Positions 12,001-22,319 of a stretch of 64,000 nucleotides of DNA are shown one piece after another. The translations under genes were made by a program, and so were the position numbers. Position 1 is the stretch's first letter, and every line of letters starts with the position of its first letter. The notes beneath the pieces are model-generated. The model searched no databases. It worked only from the letters and a program-made list of their open reading frames with translations, and was not told the origin of the DNA. Origin of the DNA: Oscheius onirici (lineage: Eukaryota > Nematoda > Chromadorea > Rhabditida > Rhabditidae); assembly GCA_932521025.1 (NCBI GenBank), contig OW051471.1:12710001-12774000 (forward strand), in the 5' to 3' direction.

Positions 12001-12864
12001 GTCGAAAATAGCATGAAAAAGACCCTTTATAAGCCGTTCTCGATAATTTTCTGACTTTTTTTCGGCCAATGTGAACACCAAGGGGGTTGTTGTACACGCT
12101 GAATCGTTTAAACACGGTTACAAACGTATAAAATGAAAGGAAACAGTTGAAAAACCCATGATATATTGGAAATTTGGAAAATGGCGCCAATTTTTTGAAC
12201 GAACAACCGAAAATATGCTTTTCAGCTCTCCAGCCATCTTCGGAGCCGTCATTCTCTCACCGTGGCTCTTTGTTCCGCTCATTCTCTCTCCCAGAGCATT
12301 TTCTCCCGTCGTACTGTCGCCATTCCTGTTCTCACCACTCATCCTATCCCCATTTCTCGGAAATCCACTGATTCTTTCTCCTGGAGTCGGTGAGTAAAGG
12401 TTCTGGATAGTTCATGTATTTCAGCCAATCCACTGATTCTGTCGCCGGCCGTCTTGAATCCTGTCATACTGTAAGTATTGGAAGGTATTCAGATCAGAGT
12501 AAATGTTCAGATCACCCCAAGTTTTAACGCCAGTCATTCTCTCCCCTCTTGCCCTGTCTCCAGTAATTTTGTGAGTATAAAAAAGCAGGAAAAGCTCCTT
12601 TCTGATTTGCAGACAGAAGGTTACGGTAGCTGAAATTCCAGATCGCCCTTCACACTGTCTCCCTTCGTTCTTTCACCCTTCGTTCTCTCCCCAGTCATTC
12701 TGTCTCCGTCCATCGTAGGAGGACTCGTTTTGTAAGTGAACTGTTCCTTCAAATTGTCAAGAATTTAACGATTTTTCAGATCTCCCTACGCGTTATCGCC
12801 AATTATCGGTTCCAAGCCTATCGGTGGAGGCATCATTTTCGCTTCACCTGGTTTTCTGAGCTGA
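9091..12864 (+). CDS. MLT-10-like secreted protein (DUF644 plus LSP repeats)
   Basis: Fourteen exons with matching phases give 617 aa: 9091-9210, 9676-9767, 9803-9921, 9958-10144, 10185-10531, 10593-10681, 11330-11482, 11518-11667, 11706-11857, 12226-12389, 12425-12470, 12511-12570, 12642-12731, 12780-12864. A signal peptide (MPFKTLALLLFLASES) leads into a mostly helical basic region resembling nematode DUF644. From exon 9 onward the protein is a run of L-S-P-x-(x)-I/V-L repeats, as in C. elegans MLT-10, a secreted nematode-specific protein needed for moulting and cuticle shedding. A TTTTAACAG just before the ATG could be an SL1 acceptor. Four repeat-region introns split the same Leu codon before SP. 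Introns carry a Helitron, a 620-bp foldback and a MITE. Which family member it is cannot be told. Confidence 0.85.
9223..9651 (+). mobile_element. non-autonomous Helitron, complete copy A
   Basis: Begins with TC (TCTAAAATATTAAAAAGCG) after an A. Ends with a GC-rich hairpin (CACCGATAGGCGGCGATGCCGGC) and CTGG followed by T, the A^T insertion pattern of Helitrons. 429 bp, no target duplication, inside intron 1 of the MLT-10-like gene. It matches copies at 30672, 31522 and 57187. An internal GGGTTCGTTTCC segment resembles a tRNA B box. Confidence 0.8.
10690..11312. mobile_element. 620-bp foldback element in MLT-10-like intron
   Basis: Long inverted arms run from TCTCCCGCTTTCCTGGACCT to the inverse near 11300. 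An inner arm pair, CAGACACGGACAATTAAAAGC (10849) and GCTTTTAATTGCCCGTGTCTG (11110), brackets a spacer of about 240 bp. No ORF of its own. Confidence 0.75.
11880..12200. mobile_element. palindromic MITE in MLT-10-like intron 9
   Basis: Arms contain GTTCGTTCAAA and the inverse TTTTTTGAACGAAC, with inner GTTTATCGAGTAAAAAAACC facing GGTTGTTGTACACGCTGAATCG. It resembles the GGTAATA family in overall design, but its outer ends are worn. Confidence 0.5.
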
Positions 12865-13017
12865 ACTTTTCGAACGTTCACAAAATAACTTTACATTTTC
12901 TGAACCGGGTTCTCCCGAATAAAAATTTCCGCTTCCCAAACAATCTACTGTACAAGAGGGATATTTCAGGATGAACTGGTTCATAAAAATATTTCACTTT
13001 TGGACCAGAAAGACCAT

Positions 13018-15768
13018 TTAAAGAAAGTACCAAATCGTCGTAATTACAGAAATGAGAATCACAAGAAAGTCAAATGAGAGAATCTTCTTGAGAAGGACAT
13101 CCTTCCAGACCTCGCTGTTCATGGAGACTGGAAACTTTTCTACTGTTGTTGTCCATCCAAGGTTCCGAAAGACGATTTCTCGTGTGGAAATATAGAAAAA
13201 AGCGATAGTTGCGAGACAGAGAGACGTCGAGATGTGTATTACTGAAATTTTTGGCTCGTATTGTCTCCGAATCCTCACCAAAGTCAGGTGTCCTTGAGAA
13301 GTAGTGCGGAAATTTGTCAGCAGCATCCCTCAGAAAGATTCCAATTGCACCGATGTTCAAAATATACAAGCTGAGGGCGAATTTTATATTTCGAGAGAGT
13401 GCCGCAGCAATATTGAAACAGACAAAACTCATGGCTGGAATTGCGAAAGTGACGAAAAAGGTACTGCTCTGTCGCTGGAAGACGACGATTTGGAGGGCTA
13501 TTGGTCTGAAAACGACTGCTTGATGAAGTGAGAAAGAATTGACATCATAGGCTTCTCCAATTCGTGCGTCGTGAACAGTTTGTAGCCATCTGACCATTTT
13601 GATGTACTGTTGATGCTGACGACGGTGAAATCACCAACTGTGGGACGGGTATCGTTTCGGGTCACAACGTAGCCTAGAGAGTTGTTTTTAAGATTGTTTC
13701 TTCCTCTGTCAGACTCGACAGTTAGACAGTCTGTTCTGTTTCTTTGCTTCAGTCCCAGGGATGGGCGATCGCTCGCGCTCGCACTGCGATCAGCTGGAGG
13801 TGCACGCACGCGAACAGAAAATCTCAAAATACTCGCCATCGCGCTGCGAACAGCTTTGGAGGCGCGATCACTTAGGTCCTGCCTACCTATAAATATTTTT
13901 TGGATTTGCTTGTTTCTGTTCAATTTTTTCTTCTGTTATTTTTACTTTTCCTGTTTTTTTTGGTTTCTGGTGGTGCGATCGCTTGCGATCAAAAAATCTG
14001 ATCGAAAAAAAAGCTAATCGCGCTCGCACAAAAATTGGCTTATCGCCCATTCAGTACTTACGAAGTTTTGTCTGTTCCACATTCACACTGTGGTTGGCAA
14101 GTAAGTCCACATTTTGCCACTGTTCTACCGTAACCATAAAAGAACAAACATGCTGGTCATAAGGATATCGACTCATATCTAAAGATCTTGTTTGTTAGAC
14201 CATTAATCTCATTACCTAACGCACAACCAGTCTTGACAGCAAACTTCGGACAAGTGACCAAGTAAACCAAAGGCTTTCTGACTCCGCTGACGTAGATATG
14301 AACGAGATTTTTCTGGTTCCTCCAACTGTTCCGGTCGTACATGTTACTTGAGGCCTGAATGGGATTTTACTTGAAAAAGAGCTCTGACCTTAAATTTAGG
14401 AATCCAAATGTCGTCGGAAGCAACATGAAGGGCATTCGTCCCGTCGTAGTCAGCAGGTTTCCAGAGGAGGCGTTGATCGTTCCAGACCTGAATATTGAAC
14501 TCTGATGACTTGTTTCTTCTTTTAGCACCGTGTAATTGATACTTCTAGGCGAAATTACAGAATAAGACACATATTTGACGACAAAGTTTATGCAACTTGT
14601 TCATTGTTTTACGCTCTAGAATGGACGAATCTCCATCTGAGTTGCCTTCTACCCGTCGTCTGACTGTCAGCCGTCCTACGCCCGAAGACGACTTTCTCCG
14701 TCCCGGGATTCGCGCCAAGGATCCCGCCTTCGATGACTACCAGCAACTGCTCGACCTCTCGATCATCATCGCGACGTCCAACGTTGCCAAGATCCGCCGT
14801 GCCCTCCTTCACAATCACGAGAACTACGAGCACTTCGATAAACTGCTAGCTGACATCAAGTCGTGGGAATCTCATCTGAGGGAGCTGCAGTTTCGTGACC
14901 GTCTGGGAAAGATTGAAATGACCCGCCTCCTTTTCCAGAAGACAAATAAAAGAGTGGAAGAAATGTGCCAAAAGGACCCTCTCCATTTTTTAAGTTTTGT
15001 CGCCTCCCATAAGGGAAGCTCTCCAAAAAATTAAGTGCACCGCTAAGGCAAGCCAAAGCATCACTTTTCAAAATTACACTGATTAGTTTTGTTGCCTCCC
15101 ATAAGGGAGGCTAACCCAAAAAGTTAAGTGCACCGCAAGTTTTCACTTGCATCACTTTTCAGATTATGGCTCAGCTCTGGGCAAAAGTGCGCAAGCTACC
15201 TCCGTCAACCAGTGAAAGCCGGATCGACGGGCATGTCCTGTGGGTTTGGTGTGGTACGCAAGCGATACCCCCAACTGGCCAACTCATGATTACATTTTAC
15301 AGCTTTGTGATGTTCTATAAAGTTGTAGTATTTGAGGTGCTCTATAACTTTGCAGAACTTCACGAAGCTCGAAAATGCGTTGGTCTAAGTGAAAACGTGC
15401 TCGGATCCTTTTACTGCCAAAAGTCTCAAATGCAACTGACCAGACACAATCTTCCAGTGACCCTCATGATTTGTTCCTCGTCGTCCAGATAAATATGATC
15501 AAATGTTGAGAACATTAACTGCACTTGCATTCGGTATCCCTCTTTAAATGGAGGAGTTTTGGCCAGAGGGAGAATTTTTCTTTCCAGAGCAGTCTTCCAT
15601 TCGCTTGAAGTTGTTCTTTCTGAACCTGTTTGCGGAAAATTGCTGAGATAACAAACCTTCCTTTTCTTCATCAATTTTCATAATTTCAAAGTCGTATTGG
15701 GGGTAATCATAGTCGTCTATATCTTCGGTGAGGACTGAAAGTACTAGAAGAGAGAAGAGAAGAAGCAT
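13018..15768 (-). CDS. divergent Cys-loop ligand-gated ion channel subunit 1
   Basis: Eight exons (15657-15768, 15441-15625, 14389-14487, 14216-14354, 14062-14178, 13544-13673, 13279-13505, 13018-13241), all phases consistent, 410 aa. After a signal peptide (MLLLFSLLVLSVLT) the extracellular domain shows the pentameric-receptor loops QLMFSTFDHIYLDDEEQ and VWNDQRLLW. The Cys loop is C-ALDMSRYPYDQHV-C with the canonical 13 residues. TM1 is FFVTFAIPAMSFVCFNIA, then a TM2 after the basic SRNIK, then TM3 and TM4 (DFLVILISVITTIWYFL) with almost no intracellular loop. It should assemble in the plasma membrane; the ligand is unknown. It is the most divergent of the four LGICs here. The 953-bp intron 14488-15440 contains an opposite-strand ORF, and the intron 13674-14061 contains a repeat. 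Confidence 0.85.
13752..14050. mobile_element. GGGATGGGCGAT inverted-repeat element in LGIC-1 intron
   Basis: Ends are CAGGGATGGGCGATCGC and the inverse TTATCGCCCATTC. The interior is rich in GCGATCGC and CGCTCGCAC motifs. The terminal CAGGGATGGGCG resembles the element at 25512. The target duplication is unclear. Confidence 0.55.
14621..15034 (+). CDS. hypothetical protein nested antisense in the LGIC-1 intron
   Basis: A 137-codon ORF from ATG 14621 uses GC-ending codons typical of local exons and reads as an acidic, helical protein. Segments include PSTRRLTVSRPTPEDD, DYQQLLDLSII and LLADIKSWESHLRELQ, suggesting a coiled coil. No signal peptide, membrane segment or known domain is visible. 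It lies wholly inside an intron of the minus-strand LGIC-1. The last residues run into a tandem repeat, so the true 3' end may be spliced. An acceptor at 15164 leads to a further open stretch (MAQLWAKVRKLPPSTSES) that could be a second exon. Confidence 0.5.
   Translation: MDESPSELPSTRRLTVSRPTPEDDFLRPGIRAKDPAFDDYQQLLDLSIIIATSNVAKIRRALLHNHENYEHFDKLLADIKSWESHLRELQFRDRLGKIEMTRLLFQKTNKRVEEMCQKDPLHFLSFVASHKGSSPKN
14990..15165. repeat. two-unit tandem duplication
   Basis: Two units of about 85 bp each carry TTTTGTYGCCTCCCATAAGG, AAGTTAAGTGCACCGC and GCATCACTTTTCA. They follow the nested ORF and end just before a TTTCAG acceptor. Confidence 0.7.
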
Positions 15769-15879
15769 CCGATAGTTTACAGGCAGAGAGACAGAGCGGA
15801 TCAAATATCATGGTAGTCAATGTGTTTATTTTCAAAGGAAGAGACAAAGGCTTCCATAGAAATGGGTTGAATTCAAAAA

Positions 15880-16235
15880 AACTGGCTATATTCCAGTGTT
15901 TCAACAAGTTTCATCAGCTTTTGACTAACAAAAACGTCTCCATTGAACACAAGAGAAAGATATTCACTTTCTGCATCGAACCTTCTTTCTTGTACGCAAG
16001 CGAGACATGGACACTAAGAGAGAAAGATTGTACAACGCTTGTAGTAGCTCAGAGAAAGATGTTAAGAAGTGTCACATTGATGGATAGGCGAACAAACGAA
16101 TGGCTGAAGGAGAAGACGAAAGCTGTTGATATCAGAGAAAGATGGGTCAGAAGAAAGTGGAATTTTGCACGAAAAATAGCTCACGATGATACATGGACGA
16201 GACGAATGCTAGAATGGCGGCACGCTGCACAATGG
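15880..16235 (+). pseudogene. RTE-type retrotransposon C-terminal fragment
   Basis: The frame encodes the region after the reverse transcriptase palm: FNKFHQLLTNKNVSIEHKRK, LYASETWTLREKD, VAQRKMLR, DRRTNEWL and RRKWNFARKIAHDDTW. It is closely related to the copy at 53104-54530. No RT motifs remain and no promoter is seen, so it is a dead fragment. Confidence 0.8.
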
Positions 16236-16248
16236 AGATGCTAAGACG

Positions 16249-17759
16249 ATGACTCTCAATAGAGAGGAATATGAAGAGGAACTGAAAGAATGGATGATCA
16301 GGTGCTTTGAGGGAACAGACGACATCAGGTTTGGGCCATTCTTTACCGAAAGTACGGGCATCATTTCAGTTCTCTGCTGCCAGAAGAACAGCCAGATCAG
16401 GAAGAAGTGGCCTTCCAGAAGATCAACTTTGTGAGAACAATCAACTCTGGACAGGTTATGACAAGCAAAAGAAATGCCAATCGCATCGAATTCTGCAACT
16501 TGTGTCAGCTTGATTTGACAAGTACAAATTGCACAAATTGCACATGTCGTGAAAATATGGCCGTCTTTAACATGAAAATCTTAGAAAATGGATTGTTTCA
16601 TTTTCTCGGCCTCTGTAATCTGTCCACTTGGGCCAACCTAATATGCAATTCATTGTCTTCATGGCCTCGGGTTAAGACCAGGGTTGGGCGGACATCGGAA
16701 TTTCGGGCGAACACGAACACGAACCGGACTGTCCCTAACATTTTTGAGACAAACGAACACGGACCGAACATTGCACTTTTTGTTCGCCTGCCAACCGAAC
16801 ACGAGCAGTTCGCCTTCCAAATTTTCGTCCGCGAACACGAACACAGCGTGAACAATTACAAAAACGCCTTGTAGAATTTTGAAATCAATTTTTTTCTGAA
16901 CAAATAGCAAATTTATCAAGGAAAAGAAACGAAAAAAAGGATTTCAAAAAACCGGAAAATTCGAAAGCGGAAAATCGTTGATAGACAAAATTTTGGCTGA
17001 AAATTGTTGCGGGGCCAAATGTTCGAGTTTGTCAGATTATTAATCCTGTTCTAGCCTCGAACACGAACATTTTCACTTTTTTGTTAGTCAACTGTTCGTG
17101 TTGTGTTTGCTCAAAACGAACAACGGATACGGACGTCCGTGCAACCCTGGTTAAGACCGAGAAGTCAATTTCAGGTGCTCGAAGGCATATGATGACTGTA
17201 CACCTGAAGAAGCCCATGTTCCAATGTTCCGAATGTGACTACGGCTCCCATTGCTGGAAGGGTTATGTTGAGGAGCATATTCGAAAGTCACACAAGAAAA
17301 AGGCGAAAAAGAAGCTAACGAGCTGACGATTCAGTGTTACGGAAGAGATCCCAAGGAGAGGAAAGAAAAGCAGACAACAACTGTCGTGGTCCCAAAAATA
17401 GATCAAGTTTGTGAGAAAACAGTAGATTATGAGTGTAAGCTTGTTTTTAATTATTTTGCTATATCAATACTTTAGCCGCCAATAACCATGTGCTCCGAAC
17501 TCACATGAAGCTGCAAATTTGCTCTTGCTCAATTTGTGGACAAGGAACCAGTAGTAAGGGTGAAGCAGAAAGACATCGCAAGGTGGTTCACAAGGGAAAA
17601 AGAGAAATTATCAAGGTGGATGAAAGTGAATACGTCGAAGAGCTGGCGGTTTGGAGGAAAAGATGCTTTGGAATTTTGGAAGAAGGCGAAGACCAAGAGG
17701 ATCTGATTCAGTACACTAAATCACAAATATTGTCACGTCTGTGAACTGCAAGTTAAAGG
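16249..17759 (+). pseudogene. degenerate C2H2 zinc-finger gene, locus 1
   Basis: Exon-like pieces encode a repeated unit: a C2H2 finger, then E-Y-x-x-E-L-x-x-W-x-x-R-C-F. Pieces are REEYEEELKEWMIRCF (16264), IEFCNLCQLDL (16485), QCSECDYGSHCWKGYVEEH (17223), CSCSICGQGTSSKGEAERHR (17523) with YVEELAVWRKRCF, and a final KYCHVCELQVK in another frame. Splice sites between them mostly match in phase. The frame breaks near 17310, where the ORF ends at TGA but the unit continues in another frame (ELTIQCYGRD), and again near 17715. A hAT-type MITE sits in one intron. The unit resembles locus 2 at 23310, so the two probably come from one duplicated DNA-binding protein. Two frameshifts make a pseudogene or an assembly error likely. 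Confidence 0.65.
16679..17149. mobile_element. hAT-type MITE with perfect 8-bp TSD GTTAAGAC
   Basis: 471 bp. Inverted ends are CAGGGTTG and CAACCCTG, flanked by GTTAAGAC at 16671-16678 and 17150-17157. The interior is rich in repeated CGAACACGAAC motifs. The CAGGG terminus and 8-bp duplication are classic hAT hallmarks. It sits in an intron of the zinc-finger locus. Confidence 0.88.
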
Positions 17760-17839
17760 TGGGTTAGGAATTAGAGTTCCAACGTTTGAAGGAGAGGGAA
17801 TATTATCCCGTAAGAAATTATTGTTTTTTTTTCAATAAA

Positions 17840-18230
17840 AAGAAGGTTCCACCGTAACCCATTTTGTTTGCCGTGAGACCATTATAACAATCAAACGTAC
17901 ACAGTTCGCCGCGCAATTCAAATGTTGGACAAAATTACGTTCGCTCTGGGTGACACGTTTTTGAGAAAAAATACTCGATCATTTCTTTCGTTCCCGGTTT
18001 TAATAGAAAGAGCACAGTCGAAACTGTGTAGGTGAATTTTGGCATTTGGAATTTGGTCATCCAATCCCAGTAAAAAACCGAAAATACCTCATAACTCGGC
18101 CATTTTTCATGGAATGACTCTGAAAAAAAAATGTAGCTACCCAGAACACGATACGACCGACAATATAAGACCGAACACGTTAAAAAATATAATCGGATGT
18201 TCGAGAAAGCGTGTCACCCAGATTTTTCCC
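17840..18230. repeat. inverted-repeat region
   Basis: Starts with the CCACCGTAACCCATTTTG end related to 2699-2831, followed by GGGTGACACG at about 17949, which is inverted as CGTGTCACCC at about 18211. No gene seen between. Confidence 0.5.
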
Positions 18231-18399
18231 GTTTTCAAGCCAAAATTTAAAATGTTCTTTATTTCGCGCTCTTAATACTCGGCGGTAATTTGAATTTAGC
18301 CGAAATTTCGTCCTCTAGCGCTCGTGTTTGGGCTTGATTTCAATATCGTGTCGACACTTGCAACGAGCAGTCCTTTAGAGTGCCGAACTGGGCGAACTG

Positions 18400-18685
18400 T
18401 GACGTAAGATACCCTAAAACCGCCGACCCCTAAAAACCCAAGTGTAGGGGTGGGGGAAAAGAAACCTACCCACGTAAGATACGCAATTACGTATTCACGT
18501 TTTCTAAGGTCAAGACAACATTTTTCAGCATTTTGCAGTTCTGCAAAGTTGTAGAGGACGTCAGGGGCTACAACTTTGCAGAACATCACAAAGTCAAAAA
18601 ATCACGTCTTGGCCCCGAAAAACGGGCATACGTAATTGCGTACGTAGAGTGGGGGCATCTAATCGAGGTTTTAGAGTAGCTCTTT
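18400..18685. mobile_element. TACGCAATTACGTA palindromic MITE, copy 1
   Basis: A long palindrome centred near 18550. Arms carry ACGCAATTACGTATTCACG, then GCAGTTCTGCAAAGTTGTAG facing CTACAACTTTGCAGAAC. The outer end is TCTAATCGAGGTTTTAG. Copies lie at 23030-23240, 27700-27950 and 27990-28185, with worn relatives at 15300, 32570 and 44990. Confidence 0.75.
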
Positions 18686-18767
18686 CAGATCCAAAGGCTG
18701 GTCTTACTGTAGCAGAGCTTCGTGGAAAGTCCTGATTCCCAATTACGTATTCACGTTTTCGACAAAA

Positions 18768-18974
18768 AGACACGTGCTGGCCGGAGTTCTTTTTGGTGGA
18801 AATGTTGGTTTTCTCAACTGCAGAAAAAATGTGGAATTTTAGGGAGGAAATTGCAGTTACGATCGTTTTATTTCGGATGGCGAAAGTGTACCGGTTAATA
18901 CTGCTGTCAACATGAGAAAAAACGTTGACAAGGTTTTGGCCATCATCAAGAATGCTGTCTCGAAGAAAGGGTGA
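18768..18974 (+). pseudogene. trypsin-like C-terminal fragment
   Basis: Encodes the last exon of the trypsin-like protease at 20464-21855. The end reads GGNCSYDRF...VNMRKNVDKVLAIIKNA and matches GGVCNYDHL...VHTNIRKSVDKVKEIVKDA there. A CACGTGCTGGCCGGAGTTC stretch matches the preceding exon. The catalytic region is absent, and a repeat insertion lies just upstream. Confidence 0.65.
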
Positions 18975-19067
18975 TATCCGCTTGTGAAATTGTCATATGA
19001 ACTTTTATGATTTTTTGTTCGGCCGATGTTTTACGTAGTTCAAGTTTTTAATTAGAAAGGTACAAGC

Positions 19068-19542
19068 TAGAGATGTGCGGGAATGAAATGAACAACGTTC
19101 CCGCGGGAACGCGGGATTGAAAATAGTCACGGGATTCCCTTCCCGAGTTCCGCGGGAATATTTTTTGAGACTAAACATTCCCGTTTGTTCCCGCGGGAAA
19201 ATTCAGACTCTTTTTCTTGCGATTTTAGAGTTTTTCGTCAGCAAAAATCAAGGAAGGACATACTTTTTCGTCCAAATAAGGCGTGTTTTTTTCTGTAAGC
19301 AGCTTAGAACTGCCCTTTTGACTTTCTTTTGAGTTTCATAACGAAAACCCGACGAAAATAAGCGAAATTAGCGTTTTTGAAAAATTCCTGCGATTCCCGC
19401 CATTCCCGCTTAAAAAACTGCTTCTTACGGGAATACTCCCGAACGCGGGAATAAAAGTGGGCACAGAAATCCCTCCCGCGGGAAACTTTTTGAGACTAAA
19501 AATTCCCGCGGAAATTATTTTGGCCATTCCCGCACATCTCTA
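19068..19542. mobile_element. hAT-type MITE, TIR TAGAGATGTGCGGGAATG
   Basis: 475 bp with 18-bp inverted ends (TAGAGATGTGCGGGAATG / CATTCCCGCACATCTCTA). The 8-bp flanks GTACAAGC and GTACAGGC differ at one base. The interior is full of GTTCCCGCGGGAA palindromes. No ORF of note. Confidence 0.85.
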
Positions 19543-19633
19543 GTACAGGCCCACTGGTTTGGGTAAACCCAGATACAAGTATATTTTCAAATGAAGAGTC
19601 AAGAATATTTCAACTATTCATTGCAAAAGCTGT

Positions 19634-20131
19634 CTAGCACAATCTACAAGACTTTTGACAATTTCGCTTCTTGTCGGTTGCTGAGTAGAAGCTGCTAGTG
19701 CAGTAGCCATTCTTGATCCATCTTGCGCAGCTGAACAAACTTTCAATATAGTCTTTCGACCTACTTGGGATTTCCGTCGTAGCAGGCCGCACTGTTGATA
19801 TCAATACAGATACCATAACCAGAAGCGTCGTTTGCAAGGCCAAAAACTGCTGCATAGCCAGCAGGACACATTCCTCCAACGGCGGGCCCTATCTGGTATT
19901 GTATCTCAGAGAGGTTGACGATGGGGCAGTACTCGGTGCCGGACCAATCGCAAGCATACCCGTCAATGTACGGAACATTGGAGGGTTTACAGCCGCCGAT
20001 CGAGTGCTGCTTTTCTGAACCGCAGAAGCCCTAAAAGAAAAGGTTGACTGTATTAAAGAAAAAAAACTTACAAAAGTCTGGGCTGTAGTAAGCCCCAGAA
20101 CAGCGAGTAGGATCACAAGGAAAGCGGACAT
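19634..20131 (-). CDS. secreted protein with C-terminal ShKT domain
   Basis: Three exons (20072-20131, 19765-20030, 19634-19730) with introns of 41 and 34 bp give 140 aa. The N-terminus is a signal peptide (MSAFLVILLAVLGLTTAQTF). The middle is Cys-rich without a family I recognise (GFCGSEKQHSIGGCKPSN, CDWSGTEYCP, GGMCPAGYAAVFG). The last 38 residues form an ShKT domain with six cysteines: CYDGNPNCARWIKNGYC, then CQKSCRLC. ShKT domains are common in nematode secreted proteins and enzymes. This one may act in cuticle, gut or secretions, but no enzymatic domain is present. Neighbours are MITEs and trypsin copies, with no evidence of co-regulation. Confidence 0.8.
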
Positions 20132-20463
20132 GGTAGCTGTTACTTTTTCTGCAGATTGATCGACTTAAATGGTCGGCATGCGGCTGTATATACAGAACTG
20201 CAGGTGACAGAGAACACCACGCTTTCGATAAATACTCTTGCAAAATTTGGTTTTTGTCCTTTGGCTTTGCAAAAAAAATCTATTTGACAATGTGTGAGTT
20301 GCCAGCTGCAAACCGCAGCAGCCTTCTGTTAATCCGAGAGTTTAAAACGGTTGGAGCAGTTTTAAATTCGAGAAAAAAACAAGGTCCAACCGTCATCTAG
20401 ACTAAATACTAATTCTTTGCCAAATTCCCATAAAAACAATCGAGCATCGAGAGACAGCATACG

Positions 20464-21855
20464 ATGATCGTCTTTCTCTATCTCTTCCCTTTCGGCGCAA
20501 ATGCAGTCAAGCCGGAGAACTTCTATCCCTTCGGATGCGGTCTGAAAAAGTTCACTGTTCCCTTGGAAAACTTCATCATCGGTGGCGATCCACTGACCGC
20601 GAAGACTGTCTTCCCCTGGATGATCCGTATTGATATACTCGAGGGTGACAAACTGGTTGGTCACTGTTCTGGGAGCTTGATCGGTCCGAAGCATGTAGTG
20701 ACAGCCGTTCATTGTTTCAAGAAGGATGACAAGACTTGTGAACTCGGGTAAAAAATTGGGTTCTGGCGCACTTTAACCGGCCCATCGCAGATTAACCGCC
20801 CATGCTTCTATTTTCACAATTTATTTTGAAGAGTGTCCGGTTTAAGTTTCGCAGGTGTTCCGAACCACTGCGGACAGAAGGACGGAGGGACATTGGGACA
20901 GAGATCTGTCTCTGTACTTTCAGATCTTGCAGATTGCCTTTTTGCTTCGTATACAGTATTTAAGCTACTCTTATCTATTAATTGATCTGGAGAGGGATCA
21001 AACATTACACATAACTGCCCCGACCTAAAGACTAAAACACAGTTTAGCGGATAGAAAACCAAAATCTGCGATGGGCCGGTTAATCTGCCATGGGCCGGGT
21101 AAAGTGCACCAGAACCAAAATTTGTATTTCACTTCAGTCATGCTCCGCTTTCTCCAACACTGACCATTTGTCACAGAGTGGAGAAAAATGCTGAGACATG
21201 TCCCAGCCAATCTACGTACAAAGTTGCCAAGAAGCTTTTCTTATCTCTCTATCTCAAACTATTTTCAGCTTCCATTTCCCTCTTGACTACTTCAAAAACA
21301 ATTGTAAGGACCAGCTCGATTTGGCTGTTCTGGAGCTGGACAGGACTGTCGCCGGAGGCGTGCCTCTCTGTCTTCCAACAAAAGAGTTGATCTCTTTCCA
21401 GTTTGACAAGCAGGATCCGGGAAAAGCAGCCTGGTCTAAAAGCAAACTGTTTTTGGCTGGCTACGCTCTGAATGGTCACACCACTAACCCTAAGAAGGTT
21501 AATCGCTTTGCCAAAGCCGGCAAGTGAGTTTCCTGCTCCGATGCCAAAGATCACTATGCTGACAGTATTCGCACAGAGAGAACCGATAAACTAGCCATTG
21601 CATGCAAAGAAGATTCAGGAGGTCCTCTGACCGAGATTTTAGGGAAGAGACATGTGCTGGTTGGTGTCTTCACTATCCTACAAGTCAGGGTTATGCGGTA
21701 AACTGGAGAATTACTTGCTATAGGGCGGAGTGTGCAACTACGATCACCTGACTCCAGTCAAGGGATGGAAGCGGTTGAATGTTCACACCAACATTAGAAA
21801 GAGTGTCGATAAAGTCAAAGAAATTGTCAAAGATGCCCAAAATACGCATCTATGA
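20464..21855 (+). CDS. trypsin-like serine protease (S1 family)
   Basis: The signal-peptide-like start MIVFLYLFPFGANA is followed by a mature N-terminus IIGGDPLTAKTVFPWM. The triad residues are visible: His in VVTAVHCF, Asp in LDLAVLELD and Ser in CKEDSGGPL. Exons are 20464-20747, about 21146-21217 onward, about 21272-21524, one starting near 21583, and a final one from about 21724. The tail GGVCNYDHLTPVKG...VHTNIRKSVDKV extends past the usual trypsin end. The exon 2/3 donor is uncertain (a GTACAAAG donor at 21218 gives the right phase), and the exon 3/4 acceptor needs the third AG. A MITE fills intron 1. It is likely secreted. Two broken relatives lie at 18768 and 22320. Confidence 0.78.
20759..21116. 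mobile_element. hAT-like MITE in trypsin intron 1
   Basis: 358 bp with inverted ends GGTTCTGGCGCACTTTAACC and the inverse GGTAAAGTGCACCAGAACC (one gap). A further GGCCCATCGCAGATTAACC arm follows. Flanks AAAAATTG and AAAATTTG form an 8-bp duplication with one mismatch. Confidence 0.7.
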
Positions 21856-22319
21856 ATGAATCATGTTCTGTTTCTTATTCGGGTTTCAAAGCTCGAATTA
21901 CACGAAGGGATCCAGGAACGAAAGGAGGGAAAAATTGGACAGAAGAAAGGGGACATGGCGATAGGTACATCAAAAATGGTAGAGGAGGAAAAAACAGATG
22001 ACAAGGGACAGGGTAGGAGAAAACCGGGAAGGGCAGAGCACATTGCAGAAGGAGTGGACAGAGAAAAAGTGTCGAGAAATTAGAAACAGGGGAGGTAAAG
22101 GGATAAATGGGCAGGAGGACAGGGGACAGAGGAACAGAAGGACAGGACCATAAATGCTCTGGAAAGGGATCAGATAGCAAACTGTTCACTGTTATCTGTT
22201 TTGAAAAGGACAAAACTAAGTCATTTAGTCCCGGAGGGGCGTAGCACAACTTGTTTATCTAAAATCTATAGCCTCATCTGACGGTTATTTTTCTTCTGAC
22301 GCTTATTTTCCCAAACGAG
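21856..22319. other. purine-rich intergenic, no gene seen
   Basis: A/G-rich on the plus strand (runs of GGAGGGAAAA and AGGACAGAGG). ORFs on either strand lack splice context and recognisable motifs. Confidence 0.45.
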
